The notes beneath the pieces are model-generated. The model had not been told where the DNA came from, did not search any database, and was given only the letters and a program-made list of their open reading frames with translations. A DNA stretch of 64,000 nucleotides, taken from positions 1,984,001 through 2,048,000 of the forward strand of contig NZ_CP048814.1 of assembly GCF_014217785.1 (NCBI RefSeq). Direction: 5' to 3'. The stretch is from Rhodococcus triatomae (lineage in GTDB: Bacteria > Actinomycetota > Actinomycetes > Mycobacteriales > Mycobacteriaceae). Below, piece by piece: positions 16,521 through 25,242 of this stretch (positions are counted from its first letter, which is position 1; each line of letters starts with the position of its first letter). The position numbers and the translations under genes were made by a program.

Positions 16521-17313
16521 TCCCGGCGTGAACCACCTCGTCCACCCGCCGCGTCAGGACGAGCGGCCCCTCCTCGGTGACGGCAACGGTGTGCTCGGAG
16601 TGGGTCGTACGCGAACCGTCCGCAGATCGGATGGTCCAGCCGTCCGGGTCGTAGACGATGCGGTCCGTCGTCGCGGCGAACCACGGCTCGAGCGCGAGGG
16701 TCGTGCCCGGACGAAGCACCATTCCCCTGCCCGCCCTGCCACTGTTGGACACGTGCGGATCCTCGTGCATCGTCCGTCCCAGGCCGTGCCCCCCGAACTG
16801 CGTGTTGACGGGATACCCGTACTCGGCGGCGACGGCGCCGATCGCGGCGGAGACATCCCCCAGACGCGAGCCGGATTGCGCCGCTTCGATTCCGGCTTCC
16901 AACGCCTCCTCGCTCGCACGAATCAGGCGTAGGTCCTCCTCCCGCGCCGTGCCGACGACGATCGTTCGCGCAGAATCGGCGACCCACCCGTCGACCGAGA
17001 CCGCGAAATCCATGGTGAGAACATCGCCGTCGCTGAGGACGTAGTCGAATGGAAGTCCATGCAGGACTGCATCGTTGACGGAGAGACAGATCATGTTCCG
17101 GAACGGACCCTTGCCGAACGACGGCTCGTAGTCCCAGTAGCAGGACGTCGCGCCTCGTCGGGCGACCAGGTCGCGGGCACGGTGTTCCAGATCGAGGAGA
17201 TTGACGCCGACGTCGGCGCGCTCGCCCAGATCGGTGAGGACGTCCGCGACGAAGCGCCCGGTGACACGCATTCGCTCGATCTCGGCAGGGGATTTCAACT
17301 CGATCACGGACAC
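16507..17313 (-). CDS. map: Type I methionine aminopeptidase
   Basis: 268 residues; removes the N-terminal Met from new proteins. All five metal ligands are in view: Asp in LTMDFAVSVDGW, Asp in VADSARTIVV, His in GGHGLGRTMHEDPH, Glu in TLALEPWF and Glu in HSEHTVAVT. There is no N-terminal zinc-finger or proline-rich extension, so it is the short (type 1a) form. It is not next to secY/adk as the housekeeping copy usually is, so this is probably an accessory paralogue. It is divergent from an XRE regulator with two palindromic operators between them. Confidence 0.95.
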   Translation of the reverse strand: MSVIELKSPAEIERMRVTGRFVADVLTDLGERADVGVNLLDLEHRARDLVARRGATSCYWDYEPSFGKGPFRNMICLSVNDAVLHGLPFDYVLSDGDVLTMDFAVSVDGWVADSARTIVVGTAREEDLRLIRASEEALEAGIEAAQSGSRLGDVSAAIGAVAAEYGYPVNTQFGGHGLGRTMHEDPHVSNSGRAGRGMVLRPGTTLALEPWFAATTDRIVYDPDGWTIRSADGSRTTHSEHTVAVTEEGPLVLTRRVDEVVHAGNDPR

Positions 17314-17340
17314 TCCATTCGCGGGCGACTACCTCGATCC

Positions 17341-17382
17341 GGTATTTCTATACCAGCGTACGCATGACGGTATAGAAATACC
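17341..17382. promoter_or_regulatory. Two GGTATnnnnATACC operators in the xre-map divergent region
   Basis: Site 1 GGTATTTCTATACC (17341-17354) and site 2 GGTATAGAAATACC (17369-17382) are each a 5-bp inverted repeat and are also perfect reverse complements of each other, with a 14-bp spacer. Each contains TATAGA on the strand of one gene (17371-17376 for xre; 17352-17347 for map), at a fitting -10 distance from its start. Binding by the XRE protein would therefore block both promoters (inference). Confidence 0.75.
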
Positions 17383-17390
17383 AAGCTACG

Positions 17391-17666
17391 ATGGGCGTCA
17401 TGGTCCGTCACCCGCTCACTTCCGCCCAGATCGCTGCAGGCAAGAGGCTCGGAGCGCTGTTGCGTCAGGCGCGCGGCCCCCGCACGCTGGACGACGTGGC
17501 CGGGCAGGCGGGGATCTCTCCGGAGACGTTGCGCAAGATCGAGACCGGTCGGCTGCCCTCGCCCGCCTTCGGCACCGTGGTCGGCCTCGGTGCGGCCCTC
17601 GACGTCCCGCTCCAGGCGCTCGCCGACGCGTGGCGCGACGCGGACGCTCTCGACACCATCTCCTGA
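17391..17666 (+). CDS. XRE family helix-turn-helix regulator
   Basis: 91 residues, almost entirely a Cro/CI-type HTH: RLGALLRQARGPRTLDDVAG, AGISPETLRKIETGRLPSPAF, then a helical tail. Small size suggests a DNA-binding dimer without a sensor domain. ATG 17391 or the in-frame ATG 17400 could start it; either gives a nearly leaderless mRNA from the predicted -10. Likely autoregulator and regulator of the divergent map gene. Confidence 0.88.
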   Translation: MGVMVRHPLTSAQIAAGKRLGALLRQARGPRTLDDVAGQAGISPETLRKIETGRLPSPAFGTVVGLGAALDVPLQALADAWRDADALDTIS

Positions 17667-17681
17667 CTCACGGAGCGATCC

Positions 17682-19955
17682 TCACTCGTCGGGCTCGCCG
17701 TTCGTCCGGCCCCGCCCCCGCCGCAGCAGCGAGTTCGCCCGACCCACCAAACCCTGCAGCGGCGGACTCGCCCGCACCAGCGCGGGCGGCAACTGCCCGG
17801 CCAGATCGAGCAGCGCACCCACCTGCGACTTCTCCAGCAACCCCGCTCCGAATCGCTCGACCAGGGCCGCCGCGCGCTGTTGTTCTCCGGCAGCGAGCGC
17901 CTGCGCCACCGCATCGGCGGGATATCCGTGCTCGGCGAACCACTCCGAGGCATGCTCGTGCAGTTCGGTCACCTGCTCCGGGTGGTCACGGGCGAGCCGG
18001 AGACGCAGGTACTCCCGGAACATGGGGTGGTATCGAAACCATCGGCCCTCCTCGTCCACGCGCCGCAGGAACAGATCGCGCCGCTCCACCTCCTCGAGGA
18101 GATCCTGGGCACGGGCCTGCCCGGTCACCGCGGACGCGAGTTCGGCACACGTCCTCTTCGTGATCGAGGTGGACTCCATGAACTCCACCAACTCGGGTTC
18201 GAGGGGATCGAGAACGGCGTCGGACAGGAAGGAGTCGACGATGTGGCGCCGGCCGGTCAGTTCGCCCACTCCGGTGCCCGGTTCCACGCCCGACAGCGTC
18301 TGCGAGATCAGTTGCACCGCAGCGGGCCAGCCATCGGTGTAGTGGTGCAACGCCACGGCATCGCTGTCGTCGACATCCAGCCCCGCGACGTCCACGAGGA
18401 ATTCCTTCGTCTCCTGTTCGTCGAATCGCAGTACCTCGCTGTCGATGTCGAGGATCTCGTCGCGGACCCGCATCCGGCTGATCGGCAGACCCGTACGCAC
18501 CCGGCTGCAGACGACGACCCGGAGATGGCGGCATGCGTTGTCGAGCAAGAACTTCAGCGCCTCCGCCGTGGACGTCTGCGCCGCACGGTGCCAGTCGTCG
18601 ATGACGAGCACGAGCATCTCGTCTCCGTCGTGCACTGCGTCGATCAGCGCCGTGAGGGTGTCGCGGGCGGCAGCGTCGTCGTCTCCCGGAGACTGCACCG
18701 TCACGGATTCGACCAGATCGGGTAGCCGGCGACGCACCGCCTCGAGGACGTGTTCGGCGAACCATCGCGGGTTGGCGTCGTCCCGGTCGACGACGAACCA
18801 GCTCACCGGGACTCCCCTCGTCCCCAGGACTTCTCGCCACTGCGCCGCCAACGTGGATTTTCCGTATCCGGCGGGGCCGTGCACGAGAGTGAGCAACCGG
18901 GGCGGTTCGGCATCGAGTATCTCGAGAAGACGCCGACGGCGCACCGTCCCACCGACCCGACGCCGGGGGCGGAAGCGCGTGCCGGGCGTGGGCGGAGCCG
19001 TCGAGGGCGCGAGGGGGTGACGGCCGGTGATCTCGGACGGACGGACGGTGGCCCCGTCCGGGATCGGCAACGGATGCACCGACAGCCCCTCGACTCGCTG
19101 CGCCTCTCGAAGCCGCTCGCCCAGTTCCCTCGCATCAGGAATCCGCCGTTCGGGCTCCACCGCCATCGCGTCGGCGACCACCGCGGACACCGAGACGGGT
19201 ATGTCCTCGTCGCTGAGCCGCGGGGTCGATGCCGACGTGATCCGCAGGAACTGCGCCACGACCTGCTCGCCGCTGCGCCGCTCGAAGGCGGCGTGCCCGG
19301 TCACCGCACAGAACAACGTCGCACCGAGGCTGTACACGTCGGAGGCGATGGTGGGCTCGCCGCCCTCGAGCACCTCCGGCGCGGTGAAGGCGGGCGAGCC
19401 GGTGAGCACTCCCGCCTCGGTTTCGAAGCCACCGGCGATGCGCGCGATACCGAAGTCCGTCAGCTGGGGTTCGCCGTAGTCGGTGAGCAGGATGTTCGCC
19501 GGTTTCACATCACGATGCAGCACCCCCACCCCGTGCGCGGTGGCGAGGGCACCGGCCATCGAGACGCCGACACGGATGGCCTCGCTCCAGTCGAGTGGGC
19601 CACCCTGCCGGATCTGCTGTTCGAGGGATCCGCGGGCATGGAAGGGCATCACCAGGAAGGGCCGGCCCGACCCGATGGTCCCGACATGCAGGACCGTGAC
19701 GATGTTGGGGTGGCCGGACAGGCGCCCCATCGCACGCTGTTCCCGCAGGAACCGCTCGAGATTGTCGTCGTCGAGGTCGGCGGTGAGCACCTTGACCGCG
19801 ACCACCCGATCGAGTTCGGGTTGTTCACAGCGATACACGACGCCGAACCCCCCGCGCCCCACCTCGACGGGTTCGGCGAAACCGGCCGCCGTGAGTTCCG
19901 CCGCGAAGTCCGGTTCCCGGACCTGCCGCGTCGCCATCGGATCCCTGTCGGCCAT
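17682..19955 (-). CDS. PknK-like Ser/Thr kinase fused to a MalT-type ATPase, C-terminally short
   Basis: 757 residues. Kinase domain ~25-290: GRGGFGVVYR, VAVKVL (Lys55), LHRDVKPANILL, DFGIARI, SPAFTAPEVLEGG, all catalytic residues present. A Pro-rich linker follows, then a STAND/MalT-like ATPase from ~350 with HGPAGYGKSTLAAQW (Walker A) and MLVLVIDDWH (Walker B). This is the architecture of M. tuberculosis PknK, which is about 1110 residues; here the protein ends soon after the ATPase-associated helical region and lacks the long C-terminal part. A kinase regulating transcription or translation is the family role; targets unknown. ATG 19955 has GGAAGAAG upstream. Confidence 0.85.
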   Translation of the reverse strand: MADRDPMATRQVREPDFAAELTAAGFAEPVEVGRGGFGVVYRCEQPELDRVVAVKVLTADLDDDNLERFLREQRAMGRLSGHPNIVTVLHVGTIGSGRPFLVMPFHARGSLEQQIRQGGPLDWSEAIRVGVSMAGALATAHGVGVLHRDVKPANILLTDYGEPQLTDFGIARIAGGFETEAGVLTGSPAFTAPEVLEGGEPTIASDVYSLGATLFCAVTGHAAFERRSGEQVVAQFLRITSASTPRLSDEDIPVSVSAVVADAMAVEPERRIPDARELGERLREAQRVEGLSVHPLPIPDGATVRPSEITGRHPLAPSTAPPTPGTRFRPRRRVGGTVRRRRLLEILDAEPPRLLTLVHGPAGYGKSTLAAQWREVLGTRGVPVSWFVVDRDDANPRWFAEHVLEAVRRRLPDLVESVTVQSPGDDDAAARDTLTALIDAVHDGDEMLVLVIDDWHRAAQTSTAEALKFLLDNACRHLRVVVCSRVRTGLPISRMRVRDEILDIDSEVLRFDEQETKEFLVDVAGLDVDDSDAVALHHYTDGWPAAVQLISQTLSGVEPGTGVGELTGRRHIVDSFLSDAVLDPLEPELVEFMESTSITKRTCAELASAVTGQARAQDLLEEVERRDLFLRRVDEEGRWFRYHPMFREYLRLRLARDHPEQVTELHEHASEWFAEHGYPADAVAQALAAGEQQRAAALVERFGAGLLEKSQVGALLDLAGQLPPALVRASPPLQGLVGRANSLLRRGRGRTNGEPDE

Positions 19956-20111
19956 CGGCACTTCTTCCGTCGTGCACCCGCCACCTGAGGATATCGCGGG
20001 CGAACGAGCGCTCGGGCGGGCTCGCGTCAATCCCTGCGGGCATGCCGCGTTATGGTGCAGAACACAGCGGCGGACCACACCGGGTCGGCCGGGAGAGCGA
20101 AGGATCACACC

Positions 20112-20879
20112 GTGGAAATTCAGGGAACTGCTGCACTGGTCACAGGTGGTGCCTCCGGTCTCGGAGCCGCGACGGCCAAGCGCCTCGCGGACGCCGGGGC
20201 CACCGTCTTCGGGCTGGACCTGCCGCAGTCGATCGAACGGGCCGGCGACAGCGTCCCCGCGGGAGTCACCTTGATCCCGACGGACGTCACCAGCGCCGAC
20301 GAGGTGCAGGCCGCCGTGAGCAAGATCGTCGAGTCCGGGGTTCCGCTGCGCATCGTCGTCAACTGTGCCGGGGTCGGCTGGGCCGGACGCATCCTGTCCA
20401 AGAACGGACCGCACGACCTGGAACTGTTCCGCACCGTCGTCACGGTGAACCTGCTGGGCACGTTCAACGTGATGCGCCTCGCCGCGGACGCCATCTCGAA
20501 GACCGAGCCGGTCGACGAGACGGGCCAGCGTGGTGTCGTGGTGAACACGGCGTCCGTCGCGGCGTTCGAGGGCCAGATCGGCCAGATCGCGTACTCGGCG
20601 TCCAAGGGCGGCGTCGCGGGCATGACCGTGCCGGCCGCTCGCGATCTCGCCCAGTTCGGCATTCGCGTCAACACCATCGCCCCCGGCATCATCGACACCC
20701 CGATGCTCGCGGGCGTCACCGACGAGTACCGCAAGGGCCTCGAGGCCGGCGTCCCGTTCCCGTCGCGACTGGGCCGCCCGGACGAGTACGCCCAGCTCGT
20801 GCAGATGATCGCCGAGCACGACTACCTCAACGGCGAGACCATCCGCATGGACGGCGCCCTGCGCATGGCGCCGCGCTGA
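20112..20879 (+). CDS. Short-chain dehydrogenase, 3-hydroxyacyl-CoA dehydrogenase type II-like
   Basis: 255 residues, classical SDR length. NAD-binding ALVTGGASGLGAATAKRLA at 8-26, LDLPQS and DVTSAD for NAD preference, NCAGVGWAG, catalytic Ser-Tyr-Lys in NTASVAAFEGQIGQIAYSASK, and APGIIDTPML. It resembles the HSD17B10/type II 3-hydroxyacyl-CoA dehydrogenases used in beta-oxidation. GTG 20112 is chosen since GAAGGA is 7 nt upstream and family length fits; ATG 20052 would add 20 unrelated residues. A very strong terminator follows. Confidence 0.88.
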   Translation: MEIQGTAALVTGGASGLGAATAKRLADAGATVFGLDLPQSIERAGDSVPAGVTLIPTDVTSADEVQAAVSKIVESGVPLRIVVNCAGVGWAGRILSKNGPHDLELFRTVVTVNLLGTFNVMRLAADAISKTEPVDETGQRGVVVNTASVAAFEGQIGQIAYSASKGGVAGMTVPAARDLAQFGIRVNTIAPGIIDTPMLAGVTDEYRKGLEAGVPFPSRLGRPDEYAQLVQMIAEHDYLNGETIRMDGALRMAPR

Positions 20880-20901
20880 TCCCGGCACCTCCACGTCGGC
20901 A

Positions 20902-20951
20902 CCGCAACGGCCCCGCCGCCCGAGTCGTCTCGGGCGGCGGGGCCGTTGCGG
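20902..20951 (+). terminator. Strong intrinsic terminator hairpin, 23-bp perfect stem
   Basis: Bases 20902-20924 pair perfectly with 20929-20951 around the tetraloop TCGT. The stem centre is GGCCCCGCCGCCCGAG. It starts 22 bp after the SDR stop. It has no T-run, as is common in actinobacteria, and separates the SDR from the M24-like gene. Confidence 0.85.
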
Positions 20952-21035
20952 TATCCGGCGAAGCCCTCGGATGCCGAGTTCGCGCCCGAGGCGGACAGCC
21001 CCGTCCGCCCCGGACTCGCCCTACCCTGGAGAACC

Positions 21036-21755
21036 GTGAGCTCCGACGACACCTCCCGCACGGCATCGCTCCGCGATGCGGAACGCACGGCATCGCTCCG
21101 CGATGCGGAAACCAAGGCCGTCCACCTCTTCGACGAGGTCGTCGCGCGCGGCCTGCTCGCGCCCGGCCGTACCGAATCGGCCGTCAGCGACGACATCCGC
21201 GATCTCTCGGTCGAGCTGTTCGGGACCCGCAAGTACTGGCACAAGCGGATCGTGCGCGCCGGCGTCAACACGCTCGAGCCCTACAAGTCGAATCCGCCCG
21301 ATCGGGTGATCGGCGAGGACGACATCGCCTTCCTCGATTTCGGCCCCATCTTCGAGGAGTGGGAGGCCGATTTCGGGAGAACCTACGTCCTGGGCGACGA
21401 CCCCGCGAAGATCGCGCTGCGGGACGCGCTGGAACCGGTGTGGCTCGAAGGCCGCCGGTTCTTCGAGTCGGAGCCGGACGTGACCGGCGCGAGGCTCTAC
21501 GACCATGTCGTCCGGGTGGCCGCCGAACGGGGCCTGGAGTTCGGGGCGGAGATCGCCGGACACCTGGTCGGCGAGTTCCCGCACGAGAAGATCCGCGGCG
21601 ATTCCGTGACGAACTACATCACCCCCGGCAGCGACCTCCCGATGCGCCGCACCGACGGGCAGGGGCGGCCGTGCCACTGGATCCTGGAAATCCATCTCGT
21701 GGACCGGGGCCGTGGGATCGGGGCGTTCTTCGAGCAGCTCCTCGACATCCCCTGA
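21036..21755 (+). CDS. M24 family metallopeptidase-like protein
   Basis: 239 residues with the pita-bread fold pattern: AFLDFGPIFEEWEADFGRTY carries the two metal-binding Asp, EIAGHLVGEFPHE the His, WILEIHLVD and GAFFEQLL the two Glu. All five ligands seem present, so it may be an active Xaa-Pro- or Met-type aminopeptidase, though the family also has non-peptidase members. GTG 21036 follows CTGGAGA and excludes an upstream stretch overlapping the SDR terminator. Odd: a perfect 27-bp tandem duplication gives RTASLRDAE twice near residue 6-24. Confidence 0.75.
   Translation: MSSDDTSRTASLRDAERTASLRDAETKAVHLFDEVVARGLLAPGRTESAVSDDIRDLSVELFGTRKYWHKRIVRAGVNTLEPYKSNPPDRVIGEDDIAFLDFGPIFEEWEADFGRTYVLGDDPAKIALRDALEPVWLEGRRFFESEPDVTGARLYDHVVRVAAERGLEFGAEIAGHLVGEFPHEKIRGDSVTNYITPGSDLPMRRTDGQGRPCHWILEIHLVDRGRGIGAFFEQLLDIP
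21057..21110. repeat. 27-bp perfect tandem duplication in the M24-like gene
   Basis: Copies 21057-21083 and 21084-21110 are identical. In frame, it duplicates RTASLRDAE in the N-terminal tail before the fold. Confidence 0.95.
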
Positions 21756-21770
21756 GCGACATCCCCTGAG
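21743..21770. repeat. 14-bp tandem duplication over the M24-like stop codon
   Basis: CGACATCCCCTGAG at 21743-21756 and again at 21757-21770; the first copy contains the TGA stop (21753-21755). The second copy is non-coding, and the unit is not a multiple of three. Confidence 0.92.
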
Positions 21771-21782
21771 CGTCAGCCGGTC

Positions 21783-22220
21783 TCAACCCAGCCAGCCGAC
21801 CAGGAATCCGGCGAGCAGGACGGCGAAACCGCCGACCTCCCCGGCGATCAGCGCCACCATGAACGGGACCGTGCCCCGGACAGGGTGCTCGAACTGGTTG
21901 TCGGTGTCCTGCTTCGCGCCGTGCACCACATAGGTGACGATGGCCGCGACGAAGAAGAAGATCAGGACCGCCGCCGCGATGAGGTTGACCACCGTCGGCC
22001 ACGCACTGAGTTCGACGAACACCGCCACCAGCAGAGTGGCGAACGCGTACATCAGCGCGGCCCGGTGGGCGATGTCGACGTACGGATGGGCCAGGTGCGT
22101 CGGTGACGTCGCCATCCCGTGGTACTTCCACACACCCAGCACGAGAGCCGCGAGGAAGATCAGCCCCGCGGCGAGCAGGGTCAACGTGGTGTCCACACCC
22201 AGGACGTCCGACCAGTCCAT
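21783..22220 (-). CDS. Four-helix integral membrane protein, unknown
   Basis: 145 residues with four clear membrane helices (LTLLAAGLIFLAALVLGVW, MYAFATLLVAVFVELSAW, VVNLIAAAVLIFFFVAAIVTYVV, FMVALIAGEVGGFAVLLAGFLVGW). Histidines in the first loop (TSPTHLAHPYVDIAHRAAL) could bind metal or heme, but this is speculation. Not recognised as a named family. ATG 22220 is used; GTG 22232 would add four residues. Convergent with the M24-like gene and downstream of, but not overlapping, the nuclease gene. Confidence 0.75.
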   Translation of the reverse strand: MDWSDVLGVDTTLTLLAAGLIFLAALVLGVWKYHGMATSPTHLAHPYVDIAHRAALMYAFATLLVAVFVELSAWPTVVNLIAAAVLIFFFVAAIVTYVVHGAKQDTDNQFEHPVRGTVPFMVALIAGEVGGFAVLLAGFLVGWLG

Positions 22221-22312
22221 GTCGTCGTTCACCGGACGACAATAGCCCGACAATCCGGAAGTTCCTCCCGAACAGGGCCGTGTCTTCCGGCAGCCGCGCG
22301 GTCGGGTGCGCG

Positions 22313-23929
22313 CTACAGCTCGGACGCGAGCGGCACCTCGTGCACGGCGCGGTCGCTGATCCACTCGCGGAGCACCTTGGTCGCGATCACGTCGTCCTCG
22401 TTGTACTCGAGCAGACGCGCACGCTGGGAGAGGTCGGGCTCGTCGTCGTAACCGACGGCTTGCCGGTACCAGCTCATCGAGGCCTCCCCGCTCGCCTCCT
22501 CGTCTCGCCACGAGAACCCGGCGACGGGAGCGATCTTCTTGAGTCCCTTGCCGTTCGGGCTGATGAACTGATCGCTCACCACCTGATAGATATCCACCCA
22601 CTGCGGGCTGTCGATGAAGGCACGGATCTCCGCCACCGTGGGGATGCCCGGCTCGCCGGCGAACCGGGTGGCCGAACCCAGCAGCCAACGATCCTCCGCC
22701 GACCGCGAATAGCAGTAGGCGGCAAACGTCTTCCCGGACGCAGCGGCGGCGTCCCGCTCGGCGACGAGCCACTGCCAGAACTCCGCGAAGGAGCGCGCCT
22801 CGTCGCGGGTGGGCAGCGGATCCCAGGTGACGAACGGCCGGTACATCGACACGCCGTCCGTGTTGAGCAGCGTCCCCCAGAGATACGCCCCGTGCTCCTG
22901 ATAGCTCTCCATGTCGACGTCGACCTCGACGTCGGCCCGCGGTACCCGCAGTTCCTCGAACCGACGGACCAGCGGAACCCCGGCGAGCCAGGCCTTCGCC
23001 GTGACGACGGCGTCCGCGAAGGGCGGACCCACCCACTCCTCCGGCGGCTCCCCCTCGTACGCGGCGAGGGCGTCGACCGTGCGGATCTCCCGGGCGCGCA
23101 GCAATTCGGCACGGGAACCGGACGCCACCAGCGACACGTCGTGCACTGCCGTCAGCTGCTCCTTGCATCCGGGCCACCACGGGCAGGATCGGCACTCCCC
23201 GATCTGGGAAGGCACGGTGGGGAGTTCTCCGCGCGCGACCGCGAGGCGGTCGGCGAACCGGTCGTCGTACTCGGCCAGGATGCCGGACAGATCGTGCACG
23301 TAGATGCAGTCTGCGGCGTACCCGATCGCACCGGCGAGCAGCGACGACCCGGCGAGCCCGTTCCGTTCGAGCATGCGGTGGATCTGCGCCAGACGCATCT
23401 GGTCCCGCACCTGGCTGCGGGGCTTGCGCGCATCGTCCTCACGCGGCGCCCAGGCGTGCAGGTCGGAGACGATCGCCCCGCGTCCCGGGTCGGTGACCTT
23501 GTGGTTGACGACGATGACGGGAATGTAACCCTCGCCTTCGGGGTCGCGGAGCAGGATCTCCGAACGCCCCTTGCGGCCGGTATCGAGCTCCACCGGCAGG
23601 ACCGCACCCCAGATCCGTTCGACCCCCGCCGCACACGCCGCGAGGGTTTCCTCGGACTGGACCCGCAGCGATCGATCCGGATTCACCCGCACCCACCGGT
23701 CCGGCTCGGTCGCCATCAGCATCTCGCGCACTGCCTCGCGCTTGGCCGCCGCCGCCTCCTGCCGCTGGCGCACCCCGGAGTCCTCGCGGATCCCCGCGAC
23801 CTGTTCCGGATGGGCGGTGTCCAGGTGTACCCGGTGGCGGCAACGGGTCAATGCCCCGGCGTCGAGGAGGACCTTCGCCGGGGGCGGCTGGAGATGCGGG
23901 CCGATATTGGAGGACACGATGCCGAACAT
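22313..23929 (-). CDS. TM0106-family RecB-like putative nuclease
   Basis: 538 residues. The first half is a RecB/Cas4-like nuclease domain: ELDTGRKGRSEILLRDPEG, VIVVNHKVTDPGR, and a late Cys group ECRSCPWWPGCKEQL near residue 240 that could bind an iron-sulfur cluster. The second half is an RNase H-like (YprB-type) domain: VDVDMESYQEHGAYLWGTLL with acidic residues and LLEYNEDDVIATKVLREWI near the C-terminus. Family members are predicted DNA or RNA exonucleases acting in repair; substrate unknown. ATG 23929 has GGGGAG 7 nt upstream. Divergent from the DUF6474 gene. Confidence 0.82.
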   Translation of the reverse strand: MFGIVSSNIGPHLQPPPAKVLLDAGALTRCRHRVHLDTAHPEQVAGIREDSGVRQRQEAAAAKREAVREMLMATEPDRWVRVNPDRSLRVQSEETLAACAAGVERIWGAVLPVELDTGRKGRSEILLRDPEGEGYIPVIVVNHKVTDPGRGAIVSDLHAWAPREDDARKPRSQVRDQMRLAQIHRMLERNGLAGSSLLAGAIGYAADCIYVHDLSGILAEYDDRFADRLAVARGELPTVPSQIGECRSCPWWPGCKEQLTAVHDVSLVASGSRAELLRAREIRTVDALAAYEGEPPEEWVGPPFADAVVTAKAWLAGVPLVRRFEELRVPRADVEVDVDMESYQEHGAYLWGTLLNTDGVSMYRPFVTWDPLPTRDEARSFAEFWQWLVAERDAAAASGKTFAAYCYSRSAEDRWLLGSATRFAGEPGIPTVAEIRAFIDSPQWVDIYQVVSDQFISPNGKGLKKIAPVAGFSWRDEEASGEASMSWYRQAVGYDDEPDLSQRARLLEYNEDDVIATKVLREWISDRAVHEVPLASEL

Positions 23930-24017
23930 TATGTGCTCCCCTAGGCTGGCCCCGAAGCAGCGGCCGCGAGTTGATAGCCTGAGCGACGCGGAAACACCAG
24001 GATAAGGGGTCCTTTCT

Positions 24018-24671
24018 ATGGGGTTGTTCACGAAGCGTAAGTCTCGAGCTACCCGCAAGGCCGAAGCCAAGGCGCTCCAGCGCAAGGCCGAGGTCGAGGC
24101 GAAGCTCGGCGCGAAGAGCCAGCGCAAGCTCGACCGCGCTCAGATCAAGTCGCAGAAGCGGCTGGAGGCTGCGGAACTGAAGTCCCAGAAGAAGGTCGAG
24201 AAGGCGCAGCTCGAGACGCTCGAGGCCCAGAAGAAGGCCGCCGCGCAGAAGGGGCTCACCGTCGCCTCCGTCCGCAAGTATCTCGGTGTCGCCCGCCTGC
24301 TGGCACCGGTGCTGCTGCCGATCGCGTACCGGGCGGCGACGGCGCTGCGCGGGCAGCTCGACGCCCGCCGCGCCGCCACCATGGGCGTGTCGGTGGACCA
24401 GCTGGGCGACTTCACCGGCCACGGTGCCAAGCTCAGTGCTCGCGTCGCCGGTGCGGAGACCTCCGTCACCGAGATCCTCTCCCGCAAGCCCGACGACGCC
24501 GAGACCCAGCGTTTCGCCGCCGCGATCCGGGAACGGCTCGGCGACCTGAACACCGCGATCCGCGCCGCCGAACAGATGCCGCAGAGCCGTCGCCGCGCCG
24601 CGCACCACGCGATCGCCGCCGAGCTGGACGGCGTCGAGGCCGACCTGCTGGCCCGCCTGGGCGTCCGCTGA
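24018..24671 (+). CDS. DUF6474 family coiled-coil protein
   Basis: 217 residues. The first ~80 form a highly charged Lys/Ala/Glu helix (KRKSRATRKAEAKALQRKAE and similar), likely a coiled coil that could touch nucleic acid or membrane. It is followed by a hydrophobic segment (VARLLAPVLLPIAYRAATAL) and a helical C-terminal domain. This matches the actinobacterial DUF6474 pattern; function unknown. AAGGGG stands upstream of ATG 24018. Divergent from the RecB-like nuclease. Confidence 0.78.
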   Translation: MGLFTKRKSRATRKAEAKALQRKAEVEAKLGAKSQRKLDRAQIKSQKRLEAAELKSQKKVEKAQLETLEAQKKAAAQKGLTVASVRKYLGVARLLAPVLLPIAYRAATALRGQLDARRAATMGVSVDQLGDFTGHGAKLSARVAGAETSVTEILSRKPDDAETQRFAAAIRERLGDLNTAIRAAEQMPQSRRRAAHHAIAAELDGVEADLLARLGVR

Positions 24672-24681
24672 TCCTGCTCCC

Positions 24682-25197
24682 ATGAACCACCGCGCACCCG
24701 TTCGTCCGCCTGCCGCCTTCCGCGGCGCGGCGGTGGGTGCGCTCTCCGCGGCCCTGGCCGTCGCCGCGCACGGTGCCGGCGGCGGTGGACTGCCGCAGTC
24801 GTCCTCCCTGACCCTGCTGGCCGCGGCCTGCGTCGGTCTCGGCGTCCTGGTCGCCCAGTACTCGGCGCGGGGCGCGCCGGCCACCGCCGTCGCCCTCGTC
24901 GCCGGCCAGTCCCTCGGGCACCTCGTTCTCGCGGTCGAGACCCCCGGCCACGCACTGCTCCCCGGCGCGGTGATGCTCTCCGCGCATGCCGCGGCGACCG
25001 TGGTGTGCGCGATCGCCGTGTCCACCGTCGAGCAGCTCTACGGCCCGATCGTCGCGGTGTGGCGCGCCGTCTTCGCGACCCGGCCTTACCCGGTGACGGC
25101 GCCCCGACACGTCCCCCCGACGTCCGATCATCACCTCCCCGTCGTCGCACTGCTACGCGCGAGCATTTCGCGACGCGGCCCACCGATTCCCGCCTGA
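24682..25197 (+). CDS. Membrane protein upstream of the YcnI-CopC-CopD genes, unknown
   Basis: 171 residues with roughly four membrane helices (AVGALSAALAVAAHGAGG, LTLLAAACVGLGVLVAQY, TAVALVAGQSLGHLVLAVE, AVMLSAHAAATVVCAIAVSTVEQLY) and a Pro- and His-containing tail. Histidines near membrane edges (AAHGAG, GHLVLAVETPGHALL, SAHAAA) would suit a copper-related role, and such genes often precede ycnI in actinobacteria; the role is inferred. It begins 10 bp after the DUF6474 stop and ends 45 bp before ycnI. Confidence 0.7.
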   Translation: MNHRAPVRPPAAFRGAAVGALSAALAVAAHGAGGGGLPQSSSLTLLAAACVGLGVLVAQYSARGAPATAVALVAGQSLGHLVLAVETPGHALLPGAVMLSAHAAATVVCAIAVSTVEQLYGPIVAVWRAVFATRPYPVTAPRHVPPTSDHHLPVVALLRASISRRGPPIPA

Positions 25198-25242
25198 TCT
25201 CTCTCCCACACCTCACTTCACCCCTCAGGCAGGAACCTCGTC

